From positions 8,296,459-8,360,458 of the forward strand of contig NC_070619.1 in assembly GCF_027172205.1 (NCBI RefSeq): a DNA stretch of 64,000 bases, read 5' to 3'. Under the pieces are notes generated by a model. That model saw nothing but the letters and a program-made list of their open reading frames with translations. It did no database searches and was not told the origin of the DNA. The position numbers and the translations under genes are program-made. Below, one piece after another: positions 41,087 through 64,000 of the stretch. The stretch is from Podarcis raffonei (taxonomy: Eukaryota > Chordata > Lepidosauria > Squamata > Lacertidae). Position 1 is the first letter of the stretch; every line of letters starts with the position of its first letter.

Positions 41087-41278
41087 GTGCTAGAGGAGAC
41101 TCTTGAGAGTCCCATGGACTGCAAGAAGATCCAACCTCTCCATTCTGAAGGAAATCAGCCCTGAGTGCTCACTGGGAGGATAGATCCTGAAGCTGAGGCT
41201 CCAAGACTTTGGCCACCCCATGAGGAGAGAAGACCCCCTGGAAAAGACCCTGATGCTGGGAAAGATGGAGGGCACAAA
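41087..41278 (+). mobile_element. BovB LINE fragment fused to SINE
   Basis: GAGGAGACTCTTGAGAGTCC through GAAAGATGGAGGGCACAA. Both ends are cut. Confidence 0.9.
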
Positions 41279-41934
41279 CAGCACCTGATCTATCTGCAAA
41301 AAAAAGGTCCACACACAGAACACAGAACGTCAGGGTCAGTAAGGGAGAGGACAGAAAAGAAGAGGAGGACATCAGAAAGGGGACTACCTAAATTATCTTC
41401 CCGAAATGCCGCAACACGGACCTGGAGAGGAGAGGCCTGCCAACTGCTTTCTCTGCACCAAAAGAACCGAGAAGGTTGCAAGGGGAGCTTTCCGTTCTGG
41501 TAAGTCTCCTCCTAGCGAGGAGGCCTCATCCTGTTTGCTCACCGCCCCAGCTGAGATGTACCAATCCACAAAACTTCCCTAGTTCTCACTCGCAAAAGGC
41601 AAACAGAAATTGCACTTTTGCTGGCCCTGGGCTTGGTTTGTTTTTGAAAATGTGGTGGGGAAGGAGTTCTCCTTCCTCTTTCGGTACCTTGCGAAACCTC
41701 AGCCGCCCGCTGTACGTTTGAATTCCTGCAACTCCCCGTCTGCATAAGGAAAAAGGGGGGTGGCATTGATTTTATTTCCCTATGGCGTGCGTGATATATT
41801 GCAAATGATGGTTAAATCGAAAGCAACCCAGGTACAAGGAAAATAAAGTTAATTGAATACACCACCAAAAAAGCGTTAAAAACACCCAAGTCATATCCAA
41901 TTGACCTACTCAGCCCTTCAGATACCAAGCCTGA
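41279..41934. other. Intergenic, nothing recognised
   Basis: Short ORFs on both strands without family motifs. Confidence 0.4.
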
Positions 41935-42000
41935 TGAGGAACAGTTGAAGGAGCTGGGTTTATTTAGCCTGGTAAAGAGGGAATTGAGAGGAGACATTGA
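41935..42000 (+). mobile_element. CR1 LINE fragment
   Basis: Encodes EEQLKELGLFSLVKRELRGD, the diverged CR1 [18 protein letters not shown] segment. Confidence 0.7.
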
Positions 42001-42048
42001 TGATAGATTAGTAATTCTGTATTGTAATTGATAAGTGTAAACTGTTTA

Positions 42049-42288
42049 CAGGGGTACCTCAGGTTACATATGCTTCAGGTTACATACGCTTCAGGTTACA
42101 GACTCCGCTAACCCGGAAATAGTGCTTCAGGTTAAGAACTTTGCTTCAGGATGAGAACAGAAATTGTGTGGGGGCAGCGGGAGGCTCCATTAGCTAAAGT
42201 GGTGCTTCAGGTTAAGAACAGTTTCAGGTGCTTCAGGTTAAGAACGGACCTCCGGAACGAATTAAGTACTTAACCTGAGGTACCACTG
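42049..42288 (-). mobile_element. Mariner-type MITE (CAGTGGTACC family)
   Basis: Reverse of the 17343 copy; ends CAGGGGTACCTCAGG and ACCTGAGGTACCACTG, flanked by TA. Confidence 0.92.
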
Positions 42289-42299
42289 TATTTGCTGAT

Positions 42300-42636
42300 G
42301 TGGGTTAAACCATAGAGCCTAGGGCTTGCCGATCAGAAGGTCGGCAGTTCGAAATCCCGCGACGGGGTGAGTTCCCGTTGCTTGGTCCCTGCTCCTGCCA
42401 ACCTAGCAGTTCGAAAGCACGTCAAAGTGCAAGTAGATAAATAGGTACCGCTCCGGTGGGAAGGTAAATGGCGTTTCCGTGCGCTGCTCTGGTTCGCCAG
42501 AAGCGGCTTAGTCCTGCTGTCCACATGACCAGGAAGCTGTACGCCGGCTCCCTCGGCCAATAAAGCGAGATGAGCGCCGCAACCCCAGAGTCGGCCGCGA
42601 CTGGACCTAATGGTCAGGGGTCCCTTTACCTTTATT
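42300..42636 (+). mobile_element. Sauria-type SINE, short subfamily
   Basis: GGGTTAAACCATAGAGCCTA to CCCTTTACCTTTA. The first head bases are absent. Confidence 0.92.
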
Positions 42637-42639
42637 TTA

Positions 42640-42838
42640 ATTTTACTGTTTACTATGGGATTCTAATGGATTGTTGAATATTGCTTTATTTGCTAGAAGC
42701 TGTTTATTTTAAAGTTATTGTGACTTTTTATATTGTATTATATTTTTACTATTAATGTTTGCTATATGTATATGTGTTGGAAGCTGCCCAGAGTGACTGT
42801 GGCGGATGGGTGGTGTAATAATAATAATAATAATAATA
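42640..42838 (+). mobile_element. L2-type LINE 3' UTR with ATA tail
   Basis: Ends TTGGAAGCTGCCCAGAGTGA, then about nine ATA units. Confidence 0.8.
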
Positions 42839-42959
42839 GCCATCTTCATCAGACTATGCTTGTTTTCTCCTGCTCTGGAGGGTTGGACCCGAAGCAGTGA
42901 CTTCCAAGTTACAAGAAGGGAAATTCTAACTAAAGCTCAGGAAGAGCTTTTTGGCAGTA

Positions 42960-43430
42960 AAGGTAAAAAGATAAAGGACCCCTGGACGGTTAAGTCCAGT
43001 CAAAGGCGACTCTGGGGTTGCAGCGCTCATCTCGCTTTCAGGCCGAGGGAGCCAGCGTTTGTCCACAGACAGCTTTCCGGGTCATGTGGCCAGCAGGACT
43101 AAACCGCTTCTGGTGCAACGAGACACCGTGATGGAAACCAGAGCTCACGGAAACGCCGTTTACCTTCCTACCGCAGCGGTACCTATTTACCTATTTATGT
43201 CCCCACTGTGGAAGGACGTGTGGACCCAGAACTGGCCTCCACAGTCACTTACGGACTCATTGTTAAAACCGTGTTTATGGAAGACAATCTTACTCAGCTA
43301 CGAGGGATCGCCAAAGAAGACGATGACCTATTTATCTACTTGTGTTGGCTTGCTTTCAAACTGCTAGGTTGGCAGGAGCTGGGATCCTGCTGTGGGGATT
43401 CGAACCACCGACCCTCTGATCTTGCAGTAG
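42960..43430 (-). mobile_element. Sauria-type SINE, long subfamily, interrupted
   Basis: Two SINE parts (42960-43189 and 43326-43430) are separated by a 136-bp LINE tail. Confidence 0.88.
43190..43325 (+). mobile_element. Tiny LINE 3' end with a C2H2 finger, inserted in a SINE
   Basis: It encodes YLCPHCGRTCGPRTGLHSHL and RTHC, then a stop: a Cx2C..Hx3H finger as found at the C-terminus of some LINE proteins. About 60 bp of 3' UTR follow. The target duplication ACCTATTTA lies at 43181-43189 and 43326-43334. Clade not assigned. Confidence 0.75.
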
Positions 43431-43439
43431 GAGCTGTTT

Positions 43440-43620
43440 GACGGTGGAACGGACTCTGCTTAGAAACCTCCAATGAAGTTAGTGGCATCTCCTTTTTTGG
43501 AGGTTTCTAAGCAGAGGTTGGATATCCACTTGTCATGGATGCCTTAGCTGAGATTCCTGCATCGCAGGGGGTTGGACTAGATGACCGTTGGGTCCCTTCC
43601 ATCTCCAGAGTTCTACGGTT
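43440..43620 (+). mobile_element. CR1 LINE 3'-end fragment
   Basis: GGAGGTTTCTAAGCAGAGGT and GGGGGTTGGACTAGATGACC. Confidence 0.85.
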
Positions 43621-44726
43621 GCGTGTAAGACTGGGAATGTCTGTTGTCTGAAACCCGGAGGAGCTGCTACCAGTTTCGGCGGCCCAAGGATTCCGACATC
43701 TATGTTCCTAACCCACCACAGCCAAGTTAGATGTCATTGGAGAGGCTTTTGCTCTGCTGGCTTGAAACAGAAAAGTGTCAAGCGATCTGGGGTGGGAAGA
43801 GCAAACCCTTTCCACAGAAGGCGTTGAACTTGAGCGTCTTCACCCCTTGCCAGGAAACTGACAAAGCCCTCCCTGCAAAAAAAAAAAACCCAGCAATCTC
43901 GCGCCCAGGAAACACAACCAGCCAGTGGCAGCAGGACCAAGATAAATATTAGTATTGCAAAGTACATGAAGGAACCAGCGTCCCTGGGCGTGCTTGTCTT
44001 CTCTGCACCCAGGCTGTTTATAAGAAGTTCCAAATGTTTAGAGGATTTGCGTTCCTGGTTAAGAGTAAAGAGTGGGGAAAGGAAGAAGGGGAAAATACAG
44101 AGTCGTCCATCACTCCCCGAAAACAGGCAGCGCTCAGACCACCCAACTTTTTTGCAATTTACACTTGGGCGAAGAAGAGAATTTCCTTTCGTCTGGTTCC
44201 GAAAATCCTCGCTGGCCAGTTTCATCAGGACGAACTGTGGCCAAGGCATTAGAAATCCACTCTACGCCATTCATAAATTTTATAAAACCTCTGTTGTTGA
44301 AAGCACACTTCAAACATCCTGCTTTGGCTAAGCCATTTGTCTCCAGCCGTTACGGACCCCCTTTTTTTTACTCGTCTGTAACATGGGGCCTGTTTTTTAT
44401 TTTACCGTATATGTCCCTGATCTTTTCTCATCCCCCTTGAAAGAAAGGAAGTCTTCTGCAGTGGTAAAACACAGCCCTTGTGAAAACAGGGCTCTGTCCC
44501 AACTATTCAACTTCAGGGCTAGACTGCAGCAGCAGACACACTTTGCAGGGCTTCCCTAGCGCTTGGTGTGGAAAAACTGCAGCCAAGTGCAAAATGCACC
44601 AGCGTTTCGGGAGTATACTCTGCACGGCTGCAGCGCTGGGAGACATTTATTGTTTAGAGAAAAGGTGAGCTAAGAGGCGAAATGATACGAGGTTTATAGG
44701 ATGCCTGGCATGGACAAAGTGAAAAA
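43621..44726. other. Intergenic, about 1.1 kb without recognised repeats
   Basis: Several overlapping ORFs (longest 171 codons, minus, 43734-44249) overlap in different frames and show no family motif or splice context. Left unassigned. Confidence 0.4.
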
Positions 44727-45315
44727 TAATAATATTTTATTTATACCCTGCCCATCTGGCTGAGTTTCCCCAGCCACTCTGGGCGGCTCCCAATTGAGTG
44801 TTAAAAACAATACAGCATTAAACATTAAAAACTTCCCTAAACAGGGCTGCCTTCAGATGTCTTTTAAAAATAGGATAGCTGCTTATTTCCTTGACATCTG
44901 ATGGGAGGGCAGGCGTCACTACTGAGAAGGCCCTCTGCCTGGTTCCCTGTAACCTCACTTCTCGCAGGGAGGGAACTGCCAGAAGGCCCTCGGAGCTGGA
45001 CCTCAATGTCCAGGCTGGACGATGGGGGTGGAGACGCTCCTTCAGGGATACAGGACCGAGTCCGTTTAGGGCTTTCAAGGTCAGCACCAACACTTTGAAT
45101 TGTGCTCGGAAACGTACTGGGAGCCAATGTAGGTCTCTCAGAACCGGTGTTATATGGTCTCGACGGCCACTCCCAGTCCCCAGTCTAGCTGTCGCATTCT
45201 GGATTAATTGCAGTTTCTGGGTCACCTTCAAAGGTAGCCCCACATAGAGCGCATGGTAGTAGTCCAAGTGGGAGATAACCAGAGCATGCACCACTCTGGT
45301 GAGACAGTCCGTGGG
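44727..45315 (-). mobile_element. L2-type LINE 3' end
   Basis: Minus strand: [40 protein letters not shown] and [20 protein letters not shown]; the frame is open for 177 codons. Joined directly to CR1. Confidence 0.93.
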
Positions 45316-45380
45316 CAAATTTCCTGCCTTGCAGGAGGTTGGACTAGACAAACCTTGTGGTCCCTACAGTTCTAAGATTG
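45316..45380 (+). mobile_element. CR1 LINE 3' terminus
   Basis: CTTGCAGGAGGTTGGACTAG through CAGTTCTAAGATT. Confidence 0.7.
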
Positions 45381-45384
45381 TTAA

Positions 45385-45655
45385 AACTATGGAACTCGCT
45401 CCTTCAGGAGGCAGTGATGGCTTGGATCAGTGTGGCTTTCGAAGATGGGGCAAATTCATGGGGGAGAAGAGTATCAATGGTTACTAGTTGGAGGCAGCTA
45501 CTCTCCCAAATACGTTGCTGGAAATTGCAGGAGTTGCTCTCAAGCCTATCCTTCGTTTCCCAGGGATTCTGGTTGGCCACTGTGGGATCAGGACGCCGGA
45601 CGATGATGGGAGACCGGCCTGATCCACAAGGCTAGTCTTATATTCTTGTAACGCT
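45385..45655 (+). mobile_element. LINE-like reptilian repeat, uninterrupted copy
   Basis: GGAACTCGCTCCTTCAGGAG, AGTATCAATGGTTACTAG and TTCTGGTTGGCCACTGTG. It is the counterpart of the LTR-split copy at 8430-9790. Confidence 0.65.
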
Positions 45656-45806
45656 TTTGCCTAGAGAGCTGCGATATGCCTCACCAGCGTCTCAAGTGAC
45701 CAAGAATTTGCTGCTCCTTAGTGACATCTGGTGGCTTGTCAGAAACCAGGCCTTTATAAAGAAGAAAAAGACAGCTCAAATGTATGCGAATTAGACACTT
45801 TAGGCC

Positions 45807-46124
45807 ATGGGTAGGCAAGCTAAGGCCCGGGGGCTGGATCTGGCCCAATGGCCTTCACAATGGCCCGCGGACGGTCTGGGAATCAGTGTGTTTTTACATG
45901 AGTAGAATGTGTCCTGTTATTTAAAATGCATCCCTGGGTTCTTTGCGGGGCCTGCCTGGTGTTTTTACATGAGTAGAATGTGTCCTTTTATTTAAAATGC
46001 ATCTCTGGGTTATTTGTGAGGCATAGGAATCCGTTCATTCCTTTTTCCAAAATATAGTCCGGCCCCCCACAAGGTCTGAGGGACAGTAGACCACCCCCTG
46101 CTGACAAAGTTTGCTGACCCCTGC
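45807..46124 (+). mobile_element. hAT-like element with internal tandem duplication
   Basis: CATGGGTAGGCAAGC to TTTGCTGACCCCTG. The segment around GTTTTTACATGAGTAGAATG occurs twice. Confidence 0.85.
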
Positions 46125-46327
46125 TTTAGACCAACCACACCCTTCAGTCCTGATCAACCTGGCACCTTCCAGATATTTTTGATTATCAGCCCCCAGGAAG
46201 CACAGATATATGATGCTGGGGGCTGACAGGTGGGAGGGAGAGGGGGGAATTGTACTCCCAAACTTCTGGAATGGTTGCAGGCCTGAGAAAATTTAAAAAT
46301 ATTCAAGAAACAGTAAGATTGGTAGTG
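46125..46327. other. Palindromic repeat fragment
   Basis: Short segments (AGCCCCCAGGAAGC and ATGCTGGGGGCTGA; TACTCCCAAACTTCTGGA) suggest an old palindromic DNA element. Confidence 0.35.
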
Positions 46328-46544
46328 CAGTGGTATCTCGGGTTAAGTACTGAATTCGTTCTGGAGGTCCGTTCTTAACCTGAAGCACCACTTTAGCTAA
46401 TGGGGCCTCCTGCTGCCGCCGGAACACCATTTCTGTTCTCATCCTGAAGCAAAGTTCTTAACCCGAGGTAATATTTCTGGGTTAGCGGAGTCTGTAACCT
46501 GAAGCGTATGTAACCTTAAGCGTATGTATCCCGAGGTACCACTG
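46328..46544 (+). mobile_element. Mariner-type MITE (CAGTGGTACC family)
   Basis: CAGTGGTATCTCGGGTTAAG to CCCGAGGTACCACTG. Confidence 0.9.
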
Positions 46545-47014
46545 TACAGGTTTAAGTGCTCTGATTTGCAACAAAGCCAACAGCTTTGAAAGCGGGCCGT
46601 GAAGAGTTTGGCATCTAGATCTTGCTCTGCCCGTTAAGATCTCTCTCCTACACACGCCCAATTTTTGGGGGGGACCCATTACCAACACCCCGTGACACCA
46701 GCTTTTTTGCTTGCCCCGATTGGGAGAGGGGACAGCCGCTCAGCTCTCCCTATCACTGATGGGTCGGGGTGAATGATTTGCAGATTGGCTTGCTAATAGG
46801 ATGGAGATGGCAGGGGGGGAAAAACTCTTCTAGCGTCACAAGAGAGATCCATATTTCATCTAAAGGCATCCTCTTTTCCCATTTCGAAACGGGAATCTCG
46901 GATCCCTCCCAGAAACTTTTCTCGTCATGATTTTGGAATACTGAAATAATACCTGGCGCCCAGTAGTTAGCTCTTGGCAGCCGGGTAAATAATTCCCGCC
47001 CTCCGAACCGCAGA
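46545..47014. other. Intergenic, nothing recognised
   Basis: No coding or repeat signal identified. Confidence 0.4.
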
Positions 47015-47243
47015 GAATGGAGTTCCTTTGCTCGGATTTACAAGGAAGGAGATTCCAACTAGACATTAGGAAGAACTTTCTGATGGCAAAAGGTGGGACT
47101 CCTCTGAAGGTGGTAAACCCTCCTTCCTTGGAGGTTTATAAGAAGAGGTTGGGTGGACCATCTGTCAGGGGTTCTTTTACCTGGGATTCCTGCTTTGCAG
47201 ACGGTTGGACCTGATGACTGGCAGATCCCTTCCAACTCTAGAG
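47015..47243 (+). mobile_element. CR1 LINE 3'-end fragment
   Basis: GGAGATTCCAACTAGACATT and GGAGGTTTATAAGAAGAGGT, with the end CCCTTCCAACTCTA. Confidence 0.85.
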
Positions 47244-47296
47244 AAACAAACTCAGGGCTTGTGATATTCATGGACTTGCATATCCCAGGGGACATA

Positions 47297-47558
47297 CCGT
47301 ATTTTTTGCTCTATAAGACGCACCAGACCACAAGACGCACCTAGTTTTTGGAGGAGGAAAACAAGGAAAAAAATATTCTGAATCTCATAAGCCAGAACAG
47401 CAAGAGGGATCGCTGCGCAGTGAAAGCAGCAATCCCTCTTGCTGTTCTGGCTTCTGGGATAGCTGCGCAGCCTGCATTCGCTCCATAAGACGCACACACA
47501 TTTCCCCCTTACTTTTTGGGAGGGAAAAAAATGAGTCTTATAGAACAAAAAATATGGT
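47297..47558. mobile_element. Palindromic mariner-type MITE (CCGTATTTTT family)
   Basis: CCGTATTTTTTGCTCTATAA to TATAGAACAAAAAATATGG, flanked by TA; inner hairpin present. Confidence 0.9.
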
Positions 47559-47672
47559 AATTGCTGGAAGTTTTGTTACCCTGTCCCCCCCCGCAACTCT
47601 ATCGAAAAAGGCAAGGGAGAAAACAGGCGAGAAGTATGTTAGGTTTTTGTTTTTGTTTTGTAAGGAACAGAT

Positions 47673-47700
47673 TTTATTCCAATTTCAAACAATTTTTATT
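47673..47700 (-). terminator. GNA11: Candidate GNA11 polyadenylation signals
   Basis: Two AATAAA hexamers on the minus strand, at 47695-47700 and 47673-47678, lie at the border between repeat-free sequence (right) and the MITE (left). Confidence 0.5.
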
Positions 47701-50700
47701 TCAGGAGAAAGATATGAAAATCGATTTCCATCAGGTACTTCTAAACAACAAGGGTCAGCACCCAGCAGACGAGAGAAACTGATGGGTTCCGGGAAGGCCC
47801 CAATCCTGCCTCACAGACTGGACAGAAATAAAGAGAGAGAGACAAGGACGGGGGGCCAAAAAAACTGATCCCGGGCCACATGATTCAGAATCCCTTACCA
47901 CCCCCCCTGCCCCCCCTCACGCGTTAAACATCACATGCAATTTTCAAAATGACGAAAAGGTTCCCCCACCCTCCCTTTTAAAAACAGCATTTTTTTTTAA
48001 TATATATAGTAGTTTTCGTTCTCTTTAAATAGGATGTTTAAATGTTTCTTCTTTTTTAAATCAGGATCTCTTATAATATACAAGTATAACCAAATAATTT
48101 TTCACCACACTTGTAAGAGAGAGTCTCTGGTAACTAAAGGGGGGGGGGAAAAGAAAAGTATGGGGCATTGGCACAAACCATAAACGCTTAAAAAAAATTT
48201 ACACACACGCACACGCACACACATACATACAGAGAGTACTGAGTTACAGACTTGAACCTCTGTTGGACTCAAAACCACCTTTTTGCTTTCAGTGAAGCGT
48301 AGTACAAATTAATGGCCAGAAGTAGGGGGGAAAGCCTTTGTTTTTAAAAGTAGTTATAAAAAGCAAAACGAAAACAGTGTGCAGGGGATGAACTAAACAT
48401 GCAACTGAAGGCAATGAACAGACAAATAATTCTTTGCTTGCGGGAAGGGGAAGGGAAGACACGGCAGAAGTGGGAAGGAGAGGGGTTGTTTGCCGGAGGG
48501 GCTGATCACAAGGAAATGGAATGGTGGCGGGTGTGTATTTTTGACAATCCTCTTCCTAAAAGGAGGTGAAGGGGTTTGAGAGCAGGCGCCTCTTCAGTAG
48601 GGCTTGGGTTTTTTTTCGTTTAAAGTGCACTGTGATCAGAACTTGGTCAACAGGTTGCCCCTTCATCTCGGCTTTTTTTTTTTTCCTTTTTCTTTTTCGA
48701 GTTTCTCCACCACCACCACCACACGCGAGAACCCCCAAGGCCCTTGGCTCCTGGCACATCTGAAACCCCAAACCAGCTCCCGTCGGGTGGGCTGGGGAAA
48801 GAGGGAGGATGCTGTGGGATGGCTTTGGCACATCGAGAGCAAGCGATGACCGGGCCCATCGCAAAAGCTGGTCCGTAAAAGGAAGCTTCGCAACAGCACC
48901 CGTGTGGGTGTCGCTCGCAAGAACAAACATCGCCTCCCGCTCTGTCCTCGAATCTGCGGCATCAATGCTCGCCCAACGGACGTTTCTCTGCAGAGGGCCA
49001 CCACTGTCCGACAAGCCAAGCCGGATTCAGGTAGGGAGCGCTGCCCCCCAAAAGAGTCCATACGAGAGACATTAACCTCAATAAACTTGCTTCCTGGCTG
49101 ATTTCTCAGGTACACACGTCCAATGCCTGCAGCGGACGTTGCAGATCGAGGTGTGCAAAAGACTCCAGGCGGTGAGAGGAAAGCGATGGCACGTTTGCAA
49201 ATGCAGAACTTCCCCTTGTAGAGTTGGCAAGATGACAAAAACTGACACGGTTGTCCTGGCCTAAGCAGGAAGGCCCTCCCCTCCCTCACCGTTGTCACTC
49301 CCCACCCCACCCCAAAAACCCCCACACACATTTAGACAAAATCAGGAATGTTATTCTAGAAAGCAGAGGCTGCCTTGCCCTTCATCGACTCAACAGGACC
49401 TCTCAGTGTGAGTGGGATTCCGCCTTCTACTTCGTCTCCCAAGTGAAGAACTTATCGGGCTCGTGGTGCTGGGCATGTGAGAAAAGCCAGGAATCCCCTT
49501 CCCAAAAACCAAAAGCAACGAAACAAGAAATACGGCTCATTTCTGCTTTCTTCTGTAGTGTTTGGTGACGTGGAGCAGACCCAAAAAAACCTGGAGGCAG
49601 CACTCTGCGCCTCAAACCCCCCTGGAATGCTGCAGGTATCCACGTGCAATTAGGGTTTTTTAGTAGTGTCGAGAGAAAAATGCAAAAAGAAGTTTACCTA
49701 GTGTTGCCCTAAGCGACGTTTAAAAGCACATTTGACACTCCCTTTGCTGGCCCAACCTGGCCGTTCGGAAATACGTAGAAGTCTCAGGCTGTCCTCTGTA
49801 GCGTCTGAGAAATTGGCTGTGAGCGCTCCTGAAGCCACATTAGTGTTTGTCTTTACTTCCTCGCATACAGAGGGCGCAAAAAGCTCACCCGCCCTCGCGA
49901 AAACGTCCCTTGCTCCAGCCCCGTGGCGATCCTCCTTCCTGGCGAACCAGCAAAGAATTTCTCATCGGGGTTGGCTGTTTGTTTGTTTTTGGCACCGTCT
50001 CCTGCTGGCTTCAAAAAAGCAGGCTTTGCAGAACACGTTTTGGCACAAGAGAGTCCAGGAGCGGAACCTCTTCCTCTTGCCCCGCTTTGAAAAGCTGAAA
50101 CCGCTGTCTCGGCCAAAGCAGATTCGCCAGTTCCGACCCTGGCCTGCCGCCGCTGCAGGTTGGCTCCCCACTCCCAGAATAAATACCTGTGCAACTGCTT
50201 CCGGTGGAACAAAGCTTTTGGAAGTTTAAGGGGCGCGGGAGGTTAAGTAGTAGCTACCGCTCACACTAGCCCTGGCAAATGAGGCGGCAGTCGGTTGCAG
50301 AGAGCTTCCGACTCTTTTCCTAGAACCTTCCAAGATAAAAGAATCAGCCTCTGCAAGCCACAAAGTGGATCCTTCCTTGTTTGGATTAACCCTGAAGGAT
50401 CAACACATTTTGGGGGGGGGGGGTGTTTTACAAACCCAAGCGGTTGCTGGCATGTTGCACACACTCATATGGGCGAGAGAGAGAGGATCTAGGAGAATAA
50501 ATCAGAACCTCAGATCTCCCTCTCCCAGCCCAATGCAGGCTCCGCTCCCCCGCCGTGCGAAACACGTAGTCCTCACGCCGGGCGAGGAGACTCCGTACAG
50601 TGAGCTTCCTTTTCTCTTAAAAAGATAATGCAGCAACAACGACGTTCAGGCACTTCCCCGCCCCCCACAGGCTCGTTAGCTATTGCTCGGTTTGTAAGTC

Positions 50701-51629
50701 TATGAACAACAACAACAAAAGTACGGCATTATGATGTAGCAAACTATATATAGTACAATAATTTAAAAAAAAAATCACAGTCTCAATATAACTTTCATAA
50801 TTGGTAAGGGAAGAGAATCTATACTAAGGTGGTACAAAAAAAAAGAGGAAAGAAAAGAGATAGCTTTTTTTTTTTGCACTACTGTTAAAAGAGACAGAAG
50901 CTCCTGTTCTTCCCAAGGTGTCATTCAGGTACCCCCAAGTCCTTTTTTGGGCAGGAGATGCCAAGGTTCCCGGGCAGAAAAGCAAAGCTGCACCCGAGGA
51001 ATCGTACGGCACGCGAGGCGAAGGTACAAAGGAGCACCCAGTATCTTCCACGGCCAAGCGAGAGAGAGAGAGCTTGCCAGGCCTTGGCCAGGAAGCCTGC
51101 GGACTCCCATCTTATCGCTGGAACAGAAAGGAACAGTAAGAATTGGCTAACGCAGAAGGACAGAGTCCGAGAGGAAGGCTCGCCTTGGGCTGTCGACCAG
51201 AAAGCGGGAAATTAACAAAGTGCGAGAGAGAGAGAGAGAGTGGAAACGTGTCCCCTGTTGGGTTTTTTTAAACTGTGAAATAAAAGCACATTTGTTTGTT
51301 TTTTTAAAAAATCATCATCATCATCATCATCACCACCAGCTATTCTGTGGAGCAAACAGAGACTCCATGATGACAAGTGAGCAAACGAAACGAAACAAAA
51401 ATAACCCCAAAGACCTTGCCACTCCACAGATCAATTTGCAATCATTACATCATTAAAAATCAAGATTCTTTCCCCCCCTGTACAATTTTTTCTGTTTTGT
51501 TTAAATTCATGGGATTCTCTCGTCTTTTTAACTTTCTTCACAACAAAAGGTCTCCGGAGGATACCTGGGGCGGGGGGCGGGGTGGGGGGCAGGTGGGTGG
51601 TGGGGAAGAAGAGGGCAGGCAAATGAAGG
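47679..51629 (-). other. GNA11: Inferred long 3' UTR of GNA11
   Basis: Four kilobases directly downstream of the stop contain no SINE, LINE or MITE, although every neighbouring few-kb stretch has several. Such depletion, plus AATAAA at the far end, fits a long transcribed 3' UTR; mammalian GNA11 also has one. ORFs here overlap each other and lack motifs. The exact end is inferred. Confidence 0.6.

Positions 51630-64000
<12,371 letters not shown>

Noticed and set aside
43734-44440. Overlapping ORFs of 121-171 codons between GNA15 and GNA11
   Set aside because: Several frames are open at once on both strands with no shared motif, splice borders or recognisable family.
48556-49331. Minus-strand ORFs of 152 and 222 codons downstream of GNA11
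   Set aside because: They overlap in different frames inside the likely GNA11 3' UTR and have low-complexity Lys/Arg/Glu tails from an AAG-rich tract.

Overview
This window is vertebrate nuclear DNA and almost certainly comes from a squamate reptile, most likely a lizard. Three things point there: intron-split animal genes, dense tRNA-derived SINEs of the Sauria type (two dozen copies or pieces, ending in ACCTTT-like tails), and a mixture of BovB, CR1, L1 and L2 LINEs (many L2 copies end in an ATT/TTA microsatellite) with hAT and Tc1/mariner-like MITEs. I do not name a species.

Three protein-coding genes are visible, all on the minus strand. On the left (1295-6958) are the first three coding exons of a granzyme/chymase-like serine protease; its last exons lie beyond the left edge. 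In the middle (19706-36119) is a complete seven-exon GNA15, a G-alpha-q-class subunit of 373 residues. On the right (51630-64000) are exons 2-7 of GNA11; exon 1 lies beyond the right edge. Internal exon sizes in the two G-alpha genes are identical (185, 155, 129, 130 and 154 bp), as expected for ancient tandem duplicates. In mammals GNA11 and GNA15 are also head-to-tail neighbours. Both proteins would couple heptahelical receptors to phospholipase C-beta. GNA11 appears to have a long, repeat-poor 3' UTR reaching about 47.67 kb.

Layout: 0-7 kb protease with CR1, L2 and SINE insertions in its introns; 7-19.5 kb intergenic, a repeat mosaic with LTR fossils, a 40-bp minisatellite and hAT elements; 19.7-36.1 kb GNA15; 36-47.6 kb intergenic; 47.6-64 kb GNA11. 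Most other ORFs are LINE reverse-transcriptase tails or antisense SINE translations.

The most unusual items are: a 1.38-kb hAT-type element (23951-25333) with a perfect 8-bp target duplication that encloses GC-rich, first-exon-like DNA; an LTR fossil whose U3 holds 21 copies of a 40-bp CCAAT-box unit, where a related LTR nearby has about two; a palindromic MITE flanked by a perfect 51-bp direct repeat; and several nested insertions whose target duplications give a relative order of events.
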